A stretch of 64,000 nt of DNA, from the NCBI GenBank assembly GCA_964605655.1, contig CAZSDK010000005.1, positions 62,001 through 126,000 on the forward strand, in the 5' to 3' direction. The first letter of the stretch is position 1, and every line of letters starts with the position of its first letter. Under the pieces are notes generated by a model that did not search any database, had not been told where the DNA came from, and saw nothing but the letters and a program-made list of their open reading frames with translations. Shown piece by piece: positions 1 to 11,500 of this stretch. The position numbers and the translations under genes are program-made. The stretch comes from JAKLIX01 sp964605655. GTDB taxonomy: Bacteria > Bacteroidota > Bacteroidia > Bacteroidales > CAIXZF01.

Positions 1-1
1 C

Positions 2-3000
2 AATCCTTCCTGCGAAGGCACCCTTCCCGTAAAGGTGAAGCTTTTCAACGGAGGAGTCAATACCATTATCTCGACAACGATTCAATGGATGATCAATGGC
101 GTTACCCAAACCAGTTTCCCATGGAGCGGCAGCCTGGCACCCGGCGCTTCTGTGACCGTCACCCTGGGAAACATCACCTTTGTCCCGGGGAACACGACCA
201 TTTATGCCCAGGCTACCCTGCCCAACGGGCAGGGCGACCCCTTTCCGACGAACAATTTTAAAACGGTGATCATACAGATCATACCCAAACCAACGGTACT
301 CATACAACCCGTCGATCAATCCATAGCCTTGGGAGGGAACGCGGTCTTCAGCCTGGTTGCCTCCGGTGGGAACCTCACTTACCAGTGGCAGGTGAGCTTG
401 AACGGGGGCAGTACCTTCATCGATCTTTTCAATGTGGACCCTTATTCCAATGTGACCACCAACAACCTCATCATTACCAATGCCACCCAGAACATGAATG
501 GGTACCTTTTTCGTTGTCTGGTGACCGGGACCTGTCCTCCTTCTGCCATTTCCGATACGGTACTTTTAAGCGTGGGACCACCCATCAGGGCCACGGCAGG
601 CACCGGGCATGCCTGTGCGGGTCAGACCACTTCCGTCCCCATCACCGCTATCAATTTGACAGACGTTTATACCATTAAGCTTTCCATGAATTTTACCCCC
701 ATCAATGTTGCTTATGCCGGTTATTCGAACCTTAATCCCCTGTTAAGCACGGGAAGCTTTTCTATCACCCAGGGAGCCGGCCTGATCACCCTCCTCTGGT
801 CATCCACCACTCCGGTGACTGTCGGCAACATAAAAATCTGCGACCTGAATTTCACATATACCAATAACAGTCCGCTGTCTTTCGACTCGGTAACCGCCGG
901 AAACAGCCAGTTTGTCGGATCGGGTGGTGTTATTTATCCATCTCATTATACCAATGGCAATATCAGTACTGCTATTCCGACCATTATCGCACATCCCGAC
1001 GATCAACTCGCCATTGTTGGATATCCATCATTTTTCAGGGTATTATATTCCGGGGCTCCTGTCTTCCAGTGGCAGGTAAAGACCAGCACCACAGGGTCAT
1101 GGACCAATATCATCAACAACACTACTTATTCGGGAGCCCAGGATGACACCCTCTGGGTGAATGCTCCCACCTTATCGATGAACAACTACAGGTATCAATG
1201 CATATTGTCGGCCTGCTCCACTTCTGTTACCACCAATTCAGCCCTGATGACGGTGATCAAACTGGTAAAAACCTGGATTGACACGTTATACAGCTGCCCC
1301 TGTGTCACACCTTATCCGGAAGTCTTGGTACCCATCCGGGTCCAGGATTTTGATTCCATTTCTTCTGTATCCTTGCATTTACTTTTTAAAAAGACCGCCC
1401 TTGAATATATGGGATACACGTATGTCAATCCCCATATTCCAAATCCAGTAATATATAACTCCATGATCAACCCGACCTACGGTGATATTGGAATCGCTGC
1501 GTATGATGCCATCGATACCTTTCTTATCCCGGATGAACAACCGATGATCATCTTTAAATTCAAAGTCAAGTGTGATACCACCAAACTTATCTGGAACACC
1601 TGGGATCCCGGGGCCTGTCAATATAGTTCGGGACTTACTGTGTTCACTGCCAACTTCAGTAATGGATTTGTTCTTAACGGGGGACCTTTCGTGACCAGCC
1701 AGCCTGCCAACCAAACCGTATATACCGGCGATATGGCCACTTTCAGCTGTACCGGAGCCACCTATACCGCCCCGCTGACCTATCAGTGGCAGTACCGGGT
1801 GAACGCGGCGGGTCCGTGGATAGACCTGGTCAATAATCCACCCAATATTACAGGAGCCACAACAGGCACCTTGTCAGTGCTGGCCTCGCTGGTCACCATG
1901 AACGGATACCAGTACCGATGCAAGATCATGGGGCTGTGCCCGGAAGTTTTCACCGATACCGTTACCCTTACTGTTAATTCACCTCCGATTTACGTGACTC
2001 CTCCATTAGTATACAGCTGCCAGGGAGACACCATCTATGTTCCCATCAATGTGACCAACTTCAGCCAGGTTTGTTCCTTCTCCATGAAGTTGAAATTCAG
2101 CGGTTCACAGATGCAATATTTCGGTTACGGATCGGTGAATCCCAACCTTTCTGCTGCGATGCTTACCATCAATGCCAGTGTTGATACTGTCATCATGTTC
2201 TATTCATCCCTTGTTCCGGCAACGATAGCCGGTACCGGCACGCTGTTCCAGTTGAAATTTGTAACTTCCAACCTGTTTGCCGGAAGTCCGCTCACCTGGA
2301 AGACCACGCCTGCCGGGTTCTGCCAGATCACCAACTGCGCCGCAGGCAACATCACCACGGTCTGGAACAACACCACCGTAACGGTATCAGCTCTGCCACA
2401 GGCACATAACATGACCACACTCTATCCCGGCGGAGGCCATTTCTGTGCCGGGGAGAACGGCGCTCCCATCGGGGTGGACATCACCCAGGCGGGCATCAAC
2501 TATATCCTGTACCGTGATAACACGGCCATTACAGGACCAATTCCCGGCACCGGCTTTGGTTACACTTTTGGCACTTACAATGTACCCGGCCATTATACGG
2601 TGAAAGCGGTAAATCCTACCACACAATGTTACAGGTGGATGGACGGGTTCATTGATGTGGTCGCCGATCCACCACCCCAGGTTTTCAGCATCACTCCCAG
2701 TGCGAACCAGTCTTATTGTTCCGGGGGACAAGGCATTAACGTACAACTCAGTGGTTCCCAGGCCAATGTGGATTATTTCCTTACCCTCAACGGATCGACG
2801 ATCGACACTATTCAAGGCACTGGTGCCGCATTAAGTTTTGGATACCAGACCGCTGCCGGCACCTATGCCATCTCAGCACGAAATACCCTAACAGAGACCT
2901 GTCCGACCTCCATGACCGGGACCCTCATCCTCGTCGTCAATCCTTATCCTGCTCCGGCAGGCACCATTACAGGTGAGTCGCCGGTATGCCAGGGACAGAC

Positions 3001-5428
3001 CAAGACCTACACGGTTCCCGTTATTGCTGATGCTACCAGCTATGTCTGGACCTATCCAAACGGTGCTAACGGCTCCACAACGACCACCACCAACTCCACG
3101 ACCGTCACCTTTACCAACACCGCCACCACAGGACTGATCACTGTCAAGGGACAGAATGGCTGTGGTTTCGGGACCTCGTCCAACATCACCGTCACGGTGA
3201 ACCCGCTTCCGGCTGCAGCAGGCGCCATCTCAGGACCTGCCACGGTTTGCCAGGGCAGCCCATCGGTCACTTATTCAGTGCCAGGCAGCCAGTACGCTAC
3301 GGGGTACGCCTGGACAGCCCCTCCCGGATTCAATATCGTTTCCAACAGTGGCAACAGCATCACCTACAGTGTCAGCACCTCCGCAGTAGGCGGCAACATC
3401 ACGGTCAAAGGGACCAACAGTTGTGGCGATGGACCGGTAAGTACGCTCGCTATCACCATCAGTCCATTGCCAGGCAATGCAGCCAGTATTTCAGGCAGCA
3501 CCAATCCATGCCAGGGTTTGCCCCAGGTGTACACTACTGCTGTCATCGCCAATGCAAGCTCTTATATCTGGACCTTCCCTCCGGGGGCCACGGGAACATC
3601 ACCCACGGCCACCCCCATGGTGACCGTCAACTACTCTACATCCGCCTCCAACGGTTCTATCACCGTGACAGGAAGCAACGGCTGCGGTACAGGTTCCACC
3701 TTTACTCTTCCCATTTTTATTCAACATTTGCCACTGGCTGCCCAGTCGATCACAGGTCCGGTACAGGTTTGTAAAAACACCAATGGCGTGCAGTACACCT
3801 GCACACCGGCGATTGAATATGCCACGAATTATGTGTGGACGTATCCCGGCACCGGGGTCACTGCCTCACCCCCCACCAACCTGCAGACGCTCATCCTGAA
3901 CTTTGCTTCCAATGCAGTATCAGGAAATATTACGGTAAGGGGCCAGAATAACTGTGGACAAGGGACCCTCTTCACCCTGCCTGTGACCGTGAACAACCTT
4001 CCCACCGTGACCCTTGCCAACTTTGCCGACGTTTGTATTGAAGGCGGACCTGTGACCCTGACCGGCGGATCTCCCGCCAACGGCACGTACAGCGGGCCCG
4101 GGATCACCAACGGGGTTTTCAACCCCATGGTCCCCGGTATCGGCAACTGGAACATCACCTATACCTATACCGATGGAAATAATTGCACCAGCAGTGCAAG
4201 CAAATCCATCAATGTGATCAACAAACCCAGGATCACGGGGACCATCAAGTATGATAACGTGGCCCAGACCACCATGGGGAATGTGAAGGTCTACCTGAAA
4301 AACAGTTCCAACGTGACCATCGACTCTACACTATCCCTGGTCGGCCTCGGCGATTACTGGTTCTATTGCCGTAACAACGGCACTTACAACATGTCGGCCA
4401 CCACGACCCGGCTGTTTGTTACCGGAACGGTCAACTCACTGGATGCTCTGGCTATTGCGAAACACAGCGTGGGAATGATCAACCTGAGTGCCTTCAGACA
4501 AAAAGCGGCTGATGTGAACAACAGCAACAGCATCAATGCCGGAGACGCCCTTATGGTCATGAGGAGATTTGTAGGTCAGATCACCGAGTTCTATATTTCC
4601 GACTGGCTGTTTGATATTACCAATCCCTTCTCGGTGAACAACGCTGACTATGTGATGCCGATCAAAGCCTTGCTGGCCGGAGATGTGGACGGATCCCATA
4701 CTCCCAGCACCGCTAAGACAGAACCAAGCGTCTTCATCAATACCAGAGGTATGATCCGGTCTGCACAGTATGAAACGGTGGAGATACCTGTCAGTTTCCA
4801 GGGAAACACCACCATTTCAGCCATCTCCCTGGCGCTGCATTATCCTCCCGAGGCACTGGAAGTCATTGGAGTGAAGAGCAAGATGAATGACCTGATATAC
4901 AATATCCTGGATGATGAAGTGAGGGTTGCCTGGTACAGCCTGGAACCCCGGAGGTTCAACCAGGGAGAGGCCATCATCACCCTCACTGTAAGGGTGAAAC
5001 CCCAGCTTCTGCCCATTGAATCCATCCTTCTGGAAGCCGACGCCATTTCTGTCATCGCAGACCAGGATGGAAATGCCATGGAACAGGTGATGCTCACCAT
5101 GCCACAGATCAAGGTGGGCTTTGGTCCTGATGACCAACCACTTCAGTCTCTGGGAGCCTATTCCCTGGAAGCCAACCATCCCAATCCTTTCAATGAACTT
5201 ACGGAAATTGATTATACACTGCCCGAAACAGGGGAAGTGACACTGACCATTTTAAATTTACTTGGAGAGAAGATGGAGGTGGTTGTTCATCAGAAACAGG
5301 CAAAGGGGCAGTATCACCTCACTTTTGACGGCCGCAGTTATACACCCGGAATGTACCTCTACAAGCTGGAAGTGAATGGTGAAACTAGGCATTTCTTGCA
5401 GACTAAAACCATGATAATCAAAGACTGA
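2..5428 (+). CDS. Giant secreted Ig/cohesin-like/dockerin protein with T9SS type A sorting domain (5' end outside window)
   Basis: The reading frame is open from base 2, before the first possible start (GTG at 35), so the N-terminus lies outside the window. Residue numbers here count from that GTG. In order I see a CARDB-like stretch (to about 85), then Ig-like domains (about 90-180, 320-410, 550-650) alternating with cohesin-like domains (about 184-312, 413-549, 651-785). Two further Ig-like units follow, then four PKD-like units starting with a 'G.. VCQG' motif (about 970-1320) and a CnaB-like sandwich. Next is a dockerin-like region (about 1463-1560) with one complete calcium loop, DVNNSNSINAGD. 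It is followed by a cohesin-like domain (about 1566-1692) and a T9SS type A sorting domain with the NHPNPFN motif (about 1706-1797). No catalytic motif is visible. The protein is probably exported to the cell surface or released. It is likely co-transcribed with the next two giants, since no convincing promoter lies between them. Function is inferred: structural or adhesive. Confidence 0.85.
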   Translation, partial: NPSCEGTLPVKVKLFNGGVNTIISTTIQWMINGVTQTSFPWSGSLAPGASVTVTLGNITFVPGNTTIYAQATLPNGQGDPFPTNNFKTVIIQIIPKPTVLIQPVDQSIALGGNAVFSLVASGGNLTYQWQVSLNGGSTFIDLFNVDPYSNVTTNNLIITNATQNMNGYLFRCLVTGTCPPSAISDTVLLSVGPPIRATAGTGHACAGQTTSVPITAINLTDVYTIKLSMNFTPINVAYAGYSNLNPLLSTGSFSITQGAGLITLLWSSTTPVTVGNIKICDLNFTYTNNSPLSFDSVTAGNSQFVGSGGVIYPSHYTNGNISTAIPTIIAHPDDQLAIVGYPSFFRVLYSGAPVFQWQVKTSTTGSWTNIINNTTYSGAQDDTLWVNAPTLSMNNYRYQCILSACSTSVTTNSALMTVIKLVKTWIDTLYSCPCVTPYPEVLVPIRVQDFDSISSVSLHLLFKKTALEYMGYTYVNPHIPNPVIYNSMINPTYGDIGIAAYDAIDTFLIPDEQPMIIFKFKVKCDTTKLIWNTWDPGACQYSSGLTVFTANFSNGFVLNGGPFVTSQPANQTVYTGDMATFSCTGATYTAPLTYQWQYRVNAAGPWIDLVNNPPNITGATTGTLSVLASLVTMNGYQYRCKIMGLCPEVFTDTVTLTVNSPPIYVTPPLVYSCQGDTIYVPINVTNFSQVCSFSMKLKFSGSQMQYFGYGSVNPNLSAAMLTINASVDTVIMFYSSLVPATIAGTGTLFQLKFVTSNLFAGSPLTWKTTPAGFCQITNCAAGNITTVWNNTTVTVSALPQAHNMTTLYPGGGHFCAGENGAPIGVDITQAGINYILYRDNTAITGPIPGTGFGYTFGTYNVPGHYTVKAVNPTTQCYRWMDGFIDVVADPPPQVFSITPSANQSYCSGGQGINVQLSGSQANVDYFLTLNGSTIDTIQGTGAALSFGYQTAAGTYAISARNTLTETCPTSMTGTLILVVNPYPAPAGTITGESPVCQGQTKTYTVPVIADATSYVWTYPNGANGSTTTTTNSTTVTFTNTATTGLITVKGQNGCGFGTSSNITVTVNPLPAAAGAISGPATVCQGSPSVTYSVPGSQYATGYAWTAPPGFNIVSNSGNSITYSVSTSAVGGNITVKGTNSCGDGPVSTLAITISPLPGNAASISGSTNPCQGLPQVYTTAVIANASSYIWTFPPGATGTSPTATPMVTVNYSTSASNGSITVTGSNGCGTGSTFTLPIFIQHLPLAAQSITGPVQVCKNTNGVQYTCTPAIEYATNYVWTYPGTGVTASPPTNLQTLILNFASNAVSGNITVRGQNNCGQGTLFTLPVTVNNLPTVTLANFADVCIEGGPVTLTGGSPANGTYSGPGITNGVFNPMVPGIGNWNITYTYTDGNNCTSSASKSINVINKPRITGTIKYDNVAQTTMGNVKVYLKNSSNVTIDSTLSLVGLGDYWFYCRNNGTYNMSATTTRLFVTGTVNSLDALAIAKHSVGMINLSAFRQKAADVNNSNSINAGDALMVMRRFVGQITEFYISDWLFDITNPFSVNNADYVMPIKALLAGDVDGSHTPSTAKTEPSVFINTRGMIRSAQYETVEIPVSFQGNTTISAISLALHYPPEALEVIGVKSKMNDLIYNILDDEVRVAWYSLEPRRFNQGEAIITLTVRVKPQLLPIESILLEADAISVIADQDGNAMEQVMLTMPQIKVGFGPDDQPLQSLGAYSLEANHPNPFNELTEIDYTLPETGEVTLTILNLLGEKMEVVVHQKQAKGQYHLTFDGRSYTPGMYLYKLEVNGETRHFLQTKTMIIKD

Positions 5429-5571
5429 TAGTGGCGCAAGCATTAGTGAACCGATCTGATCCAGATTTTAATAATTCAAGATAGATAAGGACCCATGACC
5501 TTACAGAGACTGGTTTTTACCTGTTCTCAACCAAAAACAAGACAATGACCTCACTGAAAATAAGAGAAGCG

Positions 5572-8500
5572 ATGTATAAAAAGGTATTTATTTTGATGAT
5601 GGCTCTCCTCTGTGCCGGTAAGATTTATGCCCAACCCACAGTTACCATAGGGAACGTGACATCCTGCTGTAATTCGGCAGGGGTGACGGTGAATGTGCCT
5701 GTGACGGCGACCAATTTCACGGGTAGCAACGCCCTGGGAGCTATTGCGTTCTTTATTACCTATCCGACTGCCGGGTTGGTCTACGACACCGTGGTCAATC
5801 TGCACCCGGACCTGGCTGCCAATGGTTTTTTCATTGAAAATGCCATGACCAATCCTGTTAACCAGGTAGGTATTGCCTGGTTTGGAGGTGGCAGTTCGGG
5901 AGTACCTATCGCTTCAGGGACCCTGTTTACGATTCGGTTCACTTATACCTGTGCCGCAGCAGCGGTATCGCAGTTGAGCTTTAACCTGAATCAGCCGACC
6001 AAAACGGAGACATTCAATGCCTTAGGAGATGTGATCACTTCTGTCGTATACACTTCCGGAAGCATCACCAAAGCCAATATTGGTACGGTAGGAAGCATAA
6101 CGGGTAACGCCACTGTTTGCGCCGGGCAAACCAATGTCCAATATTCGGTGGCGTCGGTCTCGAACGCTTCAACCTACACCTGGACCGTGCCCGGTAATGC
6201 AAGCATTGCATCCGGACAAGGGACCAACACCATCAGCGTGGATTACGGCAATACTGCCACCAGCGGGACCATCCAGGTGACCGCTTCGGATCTTTGCGGC
6301 AACACCAACAACAACACCCTGAGTGTGACGGTCAACCCCAAACCTTCAGGGACAGGGACTATTACCGGTGACTCACCTGTATGCCAGGGTACGACTCATA
6401 TCTACACAGTGACTGGCATTTTGAATGCCACTTCATACACCTGGACCCTCCCCAGCGGCTGGAATCCCTCGAGTGGCACCAATGTGACCCCCACCAACTC
6501 CATCAGCATCACCTTCTCTCCGACTGCGGCTACGGGACCTCTGACCGTTGTGGGCACTAACTCCTGCGGCACTCAGTACACCACCAACAATACTCTTTCG
6601 ATCACCGTCAATCCCATGCCCACTGCCAATGCCGGAGGGGACCAGACAATTTATAACGGACAGAACACCACCCTCTCGGGAAGCGCAACGGGAGGAACAG
6701 GGACCTACTCCTGGTCCTGGACCCCTGCCATAATGATCCAGGGGCTGACCATCATACCCAATCCTACCACCGTTTACCTGAGCGCCGACCAAACCTATAC
6801 ACTGGTCGTTACAGACCAATTGGGTTGTGTGAGCTTGCCTGACCAGATGACTGTAATCATCCTAGGTATTCCGCTTTCGATTTCATCCATCAGCGCCACC
6901 CCGTCCACCATTTGCCAGGGACAGACTTCCCAGCTCTCCGTCACACCTTCCGGCGGATCAACGACTTATACCTATACCTGGGCTCCGGCCGGCTCCATCC
7001 AGGGATCGAACACCATCAGCAACCCCGTTGCCAATGCCACCGTGACTACAGAGTATACGGTTACCGTCAACGACGGTTCCAGCACAAAGACCGGGTCGGT
7101 GACTGTCACGGTCAATCCGTTGCCACCTGCTACGGCAGGGAGCAATACACCCGTTTGTGCCCAACAGACGCTTAATCTTACTTCAGGAGGCGGGGTCAGC
7201 TATGACTGGTCAGGGCCCAACGGGTTCACTTCCACGAGTCAGAATCCCTCTATTTCTAACGTAACCACAGCAGCTTCAGGTACTTATACAGTGACGGTGA
7301 CCTCATCCCTGGGTTGTACCAAGACAGCCACCACCACCGTACAGATCAATGCTTTACCCGTACCTTTTGCCACCAGTAACGGCCCTATTTGTTCCGGTTC
7401 CAACCTGATCCTCACCGGTAGCGGTGGAGCCGGGTATTCCTGGACCGGCCCGAACAGCTTCTCTTCCACCCTGCAGAGCCCGGTTATCCCGGCTGCTTCC
7501 ACCTTATATTCAGGTACTTACACCCTCCTTGTGACTGCAGGTACCGGTTGCCAGGCTTCCACCACCTTACCCGTCACGGTATATGCCTTACCGACCCCCA
7601 CAGCAAGTAATGACGGGCCAAAGTGTACGGGAAATACCTTGTGTCTGAATGCCACAGGCGGGGTTTCTTATAACTGGAGCGGTCCTCTCGGATTTAGTTC
7701 AAACCAGCAGAATCCTTGCATCACCACTGCCACCGTCAGTAATTCAGGCACCTATACTGTTACTGTTACTGATGCCAACAGTTGTTCCAACACCACTACT
7801 ACTACCCTCACGGTATGGGCTCTCCCCACTCCCACCGCCAGCAACAACAGTCCAAAATGCGTCGGAGCCACCGTGAATCTTACTTCCGGTGGTGGAACAG
7901 GATACCAGTGGGCAGGACCGGACGGGTTCACTTCCAACCTTCAAAATCCAGTCCTCACCAATGTTTCTTCTGCCAATGGAGGCACGTATACCGTGACCGT
8001 GACCAACGCCAACGGTTGTACCAATACCACCACCACCATAGTGACCATTAATCCCTTGCCGACACCCATTGCCAACAATAACGGACCCAAATGCACCGGG
8101 GTAAATGTCAGTTTATCGGCCTCCGGGGGTGAATCCTATAACTGGTCAGGACCCGGTACCTTCTCTTCCACCTTGCAAAATCCAGTCCTTATCAACACCA
8201 CTTCCGCCATGACGGGGACATACGCTGTGACGGTGACCGATGCCAACGGTTGTTCAGCCTCCGCCACCACCAATGTGACGGTATGGGATCTCCCGGTACC
8301 CATGGCCGGCAGCAACAGCCCTGTTTGTTTGGGGACCACGCTGGACCTGACGGCAGGAGGAGGCAACCTCTATACCTGGAACGGCCCTTCCTTTACCTCC
8401 AATGAACAAAACCCAAGCATCACCAACATCACACTCGGAGGGGCAGGAACGTATAACGTGACAGTCACCGATGACAACGGATGTTCCGCCTCCACCTCGG

Positions 8501-11500
8501 TGACCGTGGTCGTATATGACCTTCCCCCTGCCGCAGCCAACAGCAACACACCGGTGTGTTTTGACAACCAGTTGAACCTGACTTCCTCGGGCGGCGTGAC
8601 TTATGCATGGACCGGCCCGAACGCCTTCACTTCCGGCAACCAAAATCCATCGATTACGAATGTGACCCTGGCTGCCAGCGGAGTATATTCTGTGTTGGTG
8701 ACCGACAATCACGGATGTCAAAAGACCGCCACCACCACCGTTCTGATCAACGCATTGCCCAATCCCACGGCAAGCAACAACAGTCCTTTATGTTTGGGTG
8801 CCACCATCAACTTTTCCGCAGCAGGGGGCGTCATCTATGCCTGGTCAGGACCTAACGGGTTCAATGCCAGCACATCCAACCCCAGCATCAATAATGCCAC
8901 CCTGGCAGCCAATGGTCTGTACAGCGTCACCGTGACCGACGCTAACACCTGTAAAGCGACGGCTACCACCACAGTGGTGGTCTACAGTCTTCCCGTTCCG
9001 ACGATATCGAGCAATACTCCTCTTTGTGTGGGGGATAACCTGGACCTGACTTCCGGAGGAGGTACTAATTATATATGGAGTGGTCCGGACGGGTTTTCAT
9101 CCAACGATCAGTTCCCCTTCATCAACAATGTGACCCTTGCTAACGCAGGGGTGTACTCCGTTACCGTGACAGACGCCCATAATTGCCAAAATACGATCAA
9201 TACCACCGTGGTGATCAATGCCTTACCAGTGCCTACCATCTCCAGCAACTCGCCCATTTGTGCAGGAGCGACCCTGAACCTTTCAGCAGGAGGCGGCATC
9301 AGTTACAGCTGGTCAGGGCCCAACGGGTTCACTTCCACACTTCAGAATCCCAGTATTGTCAATGCAACTATCGCAGCATCAGGTCTTTACACTGTAACGG
9401 TGACCAACAGCAACCAGTGCCGGGAAGAGATCAGCATCAACATCAATGTCAATGAGCTGCCAATTGCCAATGCCGGCAACGATTTCACCATTAATTACGG
9501 GATCTTTACTACCCTGAGCGGATCGGGAACGGGTGGTTCCGGTAATTTCTCCTGGAACTGGACCCCCACGGCTTTGTTGGTGAACCCAAATCTTCAGAAT
9601 CCTCAGACCACGAATCTTACCAGCACGACAACTTTTACCCTGGTTGTTATAGATAACAGTACCCAGTGCCAGAGCCTTCCCGACCAGGTGGTGGTCACCG
9701 TGGGAGGTGGTCCGCTGACCCTGGTGCTGACGGCCGGCAATGAGGCGATCTGCCTCAACAAGAGTACCCAGCTTAATGCCACGGCCAGCGGCGGAAATGG
9801 AAATTATACCTATACCTGGGCTTCAGACCCGGTTGGCTTTATCTCATCCGTTTCCAACCCCACCGTAACCCCTTTAGTGACAACAAAATACTATGTAACG
9901 ATCTCTGACGGATATAATACTGAGAATGATTCGATTACCATTACTGTTTGGGAACTGCCGGTAGCCATCACCACACCTGCCAATACGGAGCTTTGTACTC
10001 TGACCACACTCAACCTGAACGGATCGGCCACAGGAGGCAATTCCACTTCCTATTCTTATGCATGGTCGGGCCCCAATTCATTCAACTCGCTGATTCAGAA
10101 CCCTTCCATTACGAATGTTCAGACTTCCAATGCCGGAACCTACTCCCTCACCGTGACCGATGCCAACGGATGCAAATCGGAGAACACGGCTACAACGATA
10201 TTAGTGGTCAATCTCAGGCCCAGCGCCACGGCTTCTGCTCTCCCCTTAATTGTATGTGAGAATGAAAGCATACAGTTCACCGGTTCAGGAACCGGAGGAA
10301 CCGGGACCACCTATACTTATGAGTGGTCAGGGCCCGACGCTTTCACCTCGAATATATACAATCCTTCCATCACCAGCGCCCAGCTGGTCAATAACGGAAC
10401 CTATTACCTCACTGTCACCGATATTAAGGGATGTTCCTCGACCAACACTGCTTCAGTGCTGATCACGGTGCATGCCCGGCCCACTGCTTCCGCTTCCGTG
10501 GTGAACGCTGAAATCTGTTCAGGACTTACCATTGAGCTCCAGGGCAATGGCAGCGGTGGTCTTCCACCCAACTATGCCTACAACTGGTCGGGACCCAACG
10601 GATATACCTCTTCCACGCAGAACTCGAATATTTTAGATGCCCAGCCCAATCAATCAGGCACTTATTCTCTTACGGTCACTGATCAGAACAACTGTTCCTC
10701 GGTCAACCCGGCCACAGTTCTGGTGACCGTGTGGGCCAGGCCCACTGCCACGGCCGGGGTTACCTTCACGGCTCCTTTGTGCACCGGCAACAATTTCCAA
10801 CTCCAGGGGACTGCTACCGGAGGCAGTGGAACCGGATATCAGTATTCATGGACAGGGCCCGACAACTTCACCTCCGCCCTTGCCAATCCTTCCATCACAA
10901 ATGTACAAACCATCAATAATGGCACTTACTTACTGACCGTCACCGATAATCACAATTGTGCATCTGAGAATATTGCGAGCGTGGATGTCACCGTGCTGAC
11001 CAGGCCAACAGCCAGTGCCAGCGTTACGGTACCGGCCATTTGTGCCAACCAGACCATCAACCTTATCGGTAATGCTTCAGGTGGTGTTGGACCCTATACA
11101 TACTCATGGACAGGACCCGGTACTTTCACCTCCACCGACCAGAACCCGATACGTCCGAATGCAACCGTGGCCATGACAGGGACTTACACACTCAATGTTA
11201 CGGGCAGCAACCAATGTCCCAATGCTTCGTCCTCCACGGTAAGTGTGACCGTTTATGCCAGGCCCAATGCCGTGGCTCTTACATCGAACGGAACGATTTG
11301 TGCCAACAATACGATACAGCTTATCGGAAGTGCCTCCGGAGGCAGTGGTTCCCCTTATACCTATTCCTGGTCAGGGCCGAACAGTTTTACGTCTACCACT
11401 CAAAGTCCGACCATCACGAACGCACAACCGGTGGCGACCGGCAGTTACTGTCTTACCGTGAGTGATGCCCACTGTTCCTCGGTGAACACAGCCTGTGTGA

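Noticed and set aside
5454..5469. Small hairpin ATCTG-N3-CAGAT followed by TTTT after the first giant gene
   Set aside because: A 5-bp, AT-containing stem is too weak to call a terminator, and the gap otherwise looks like an internal operon gap.
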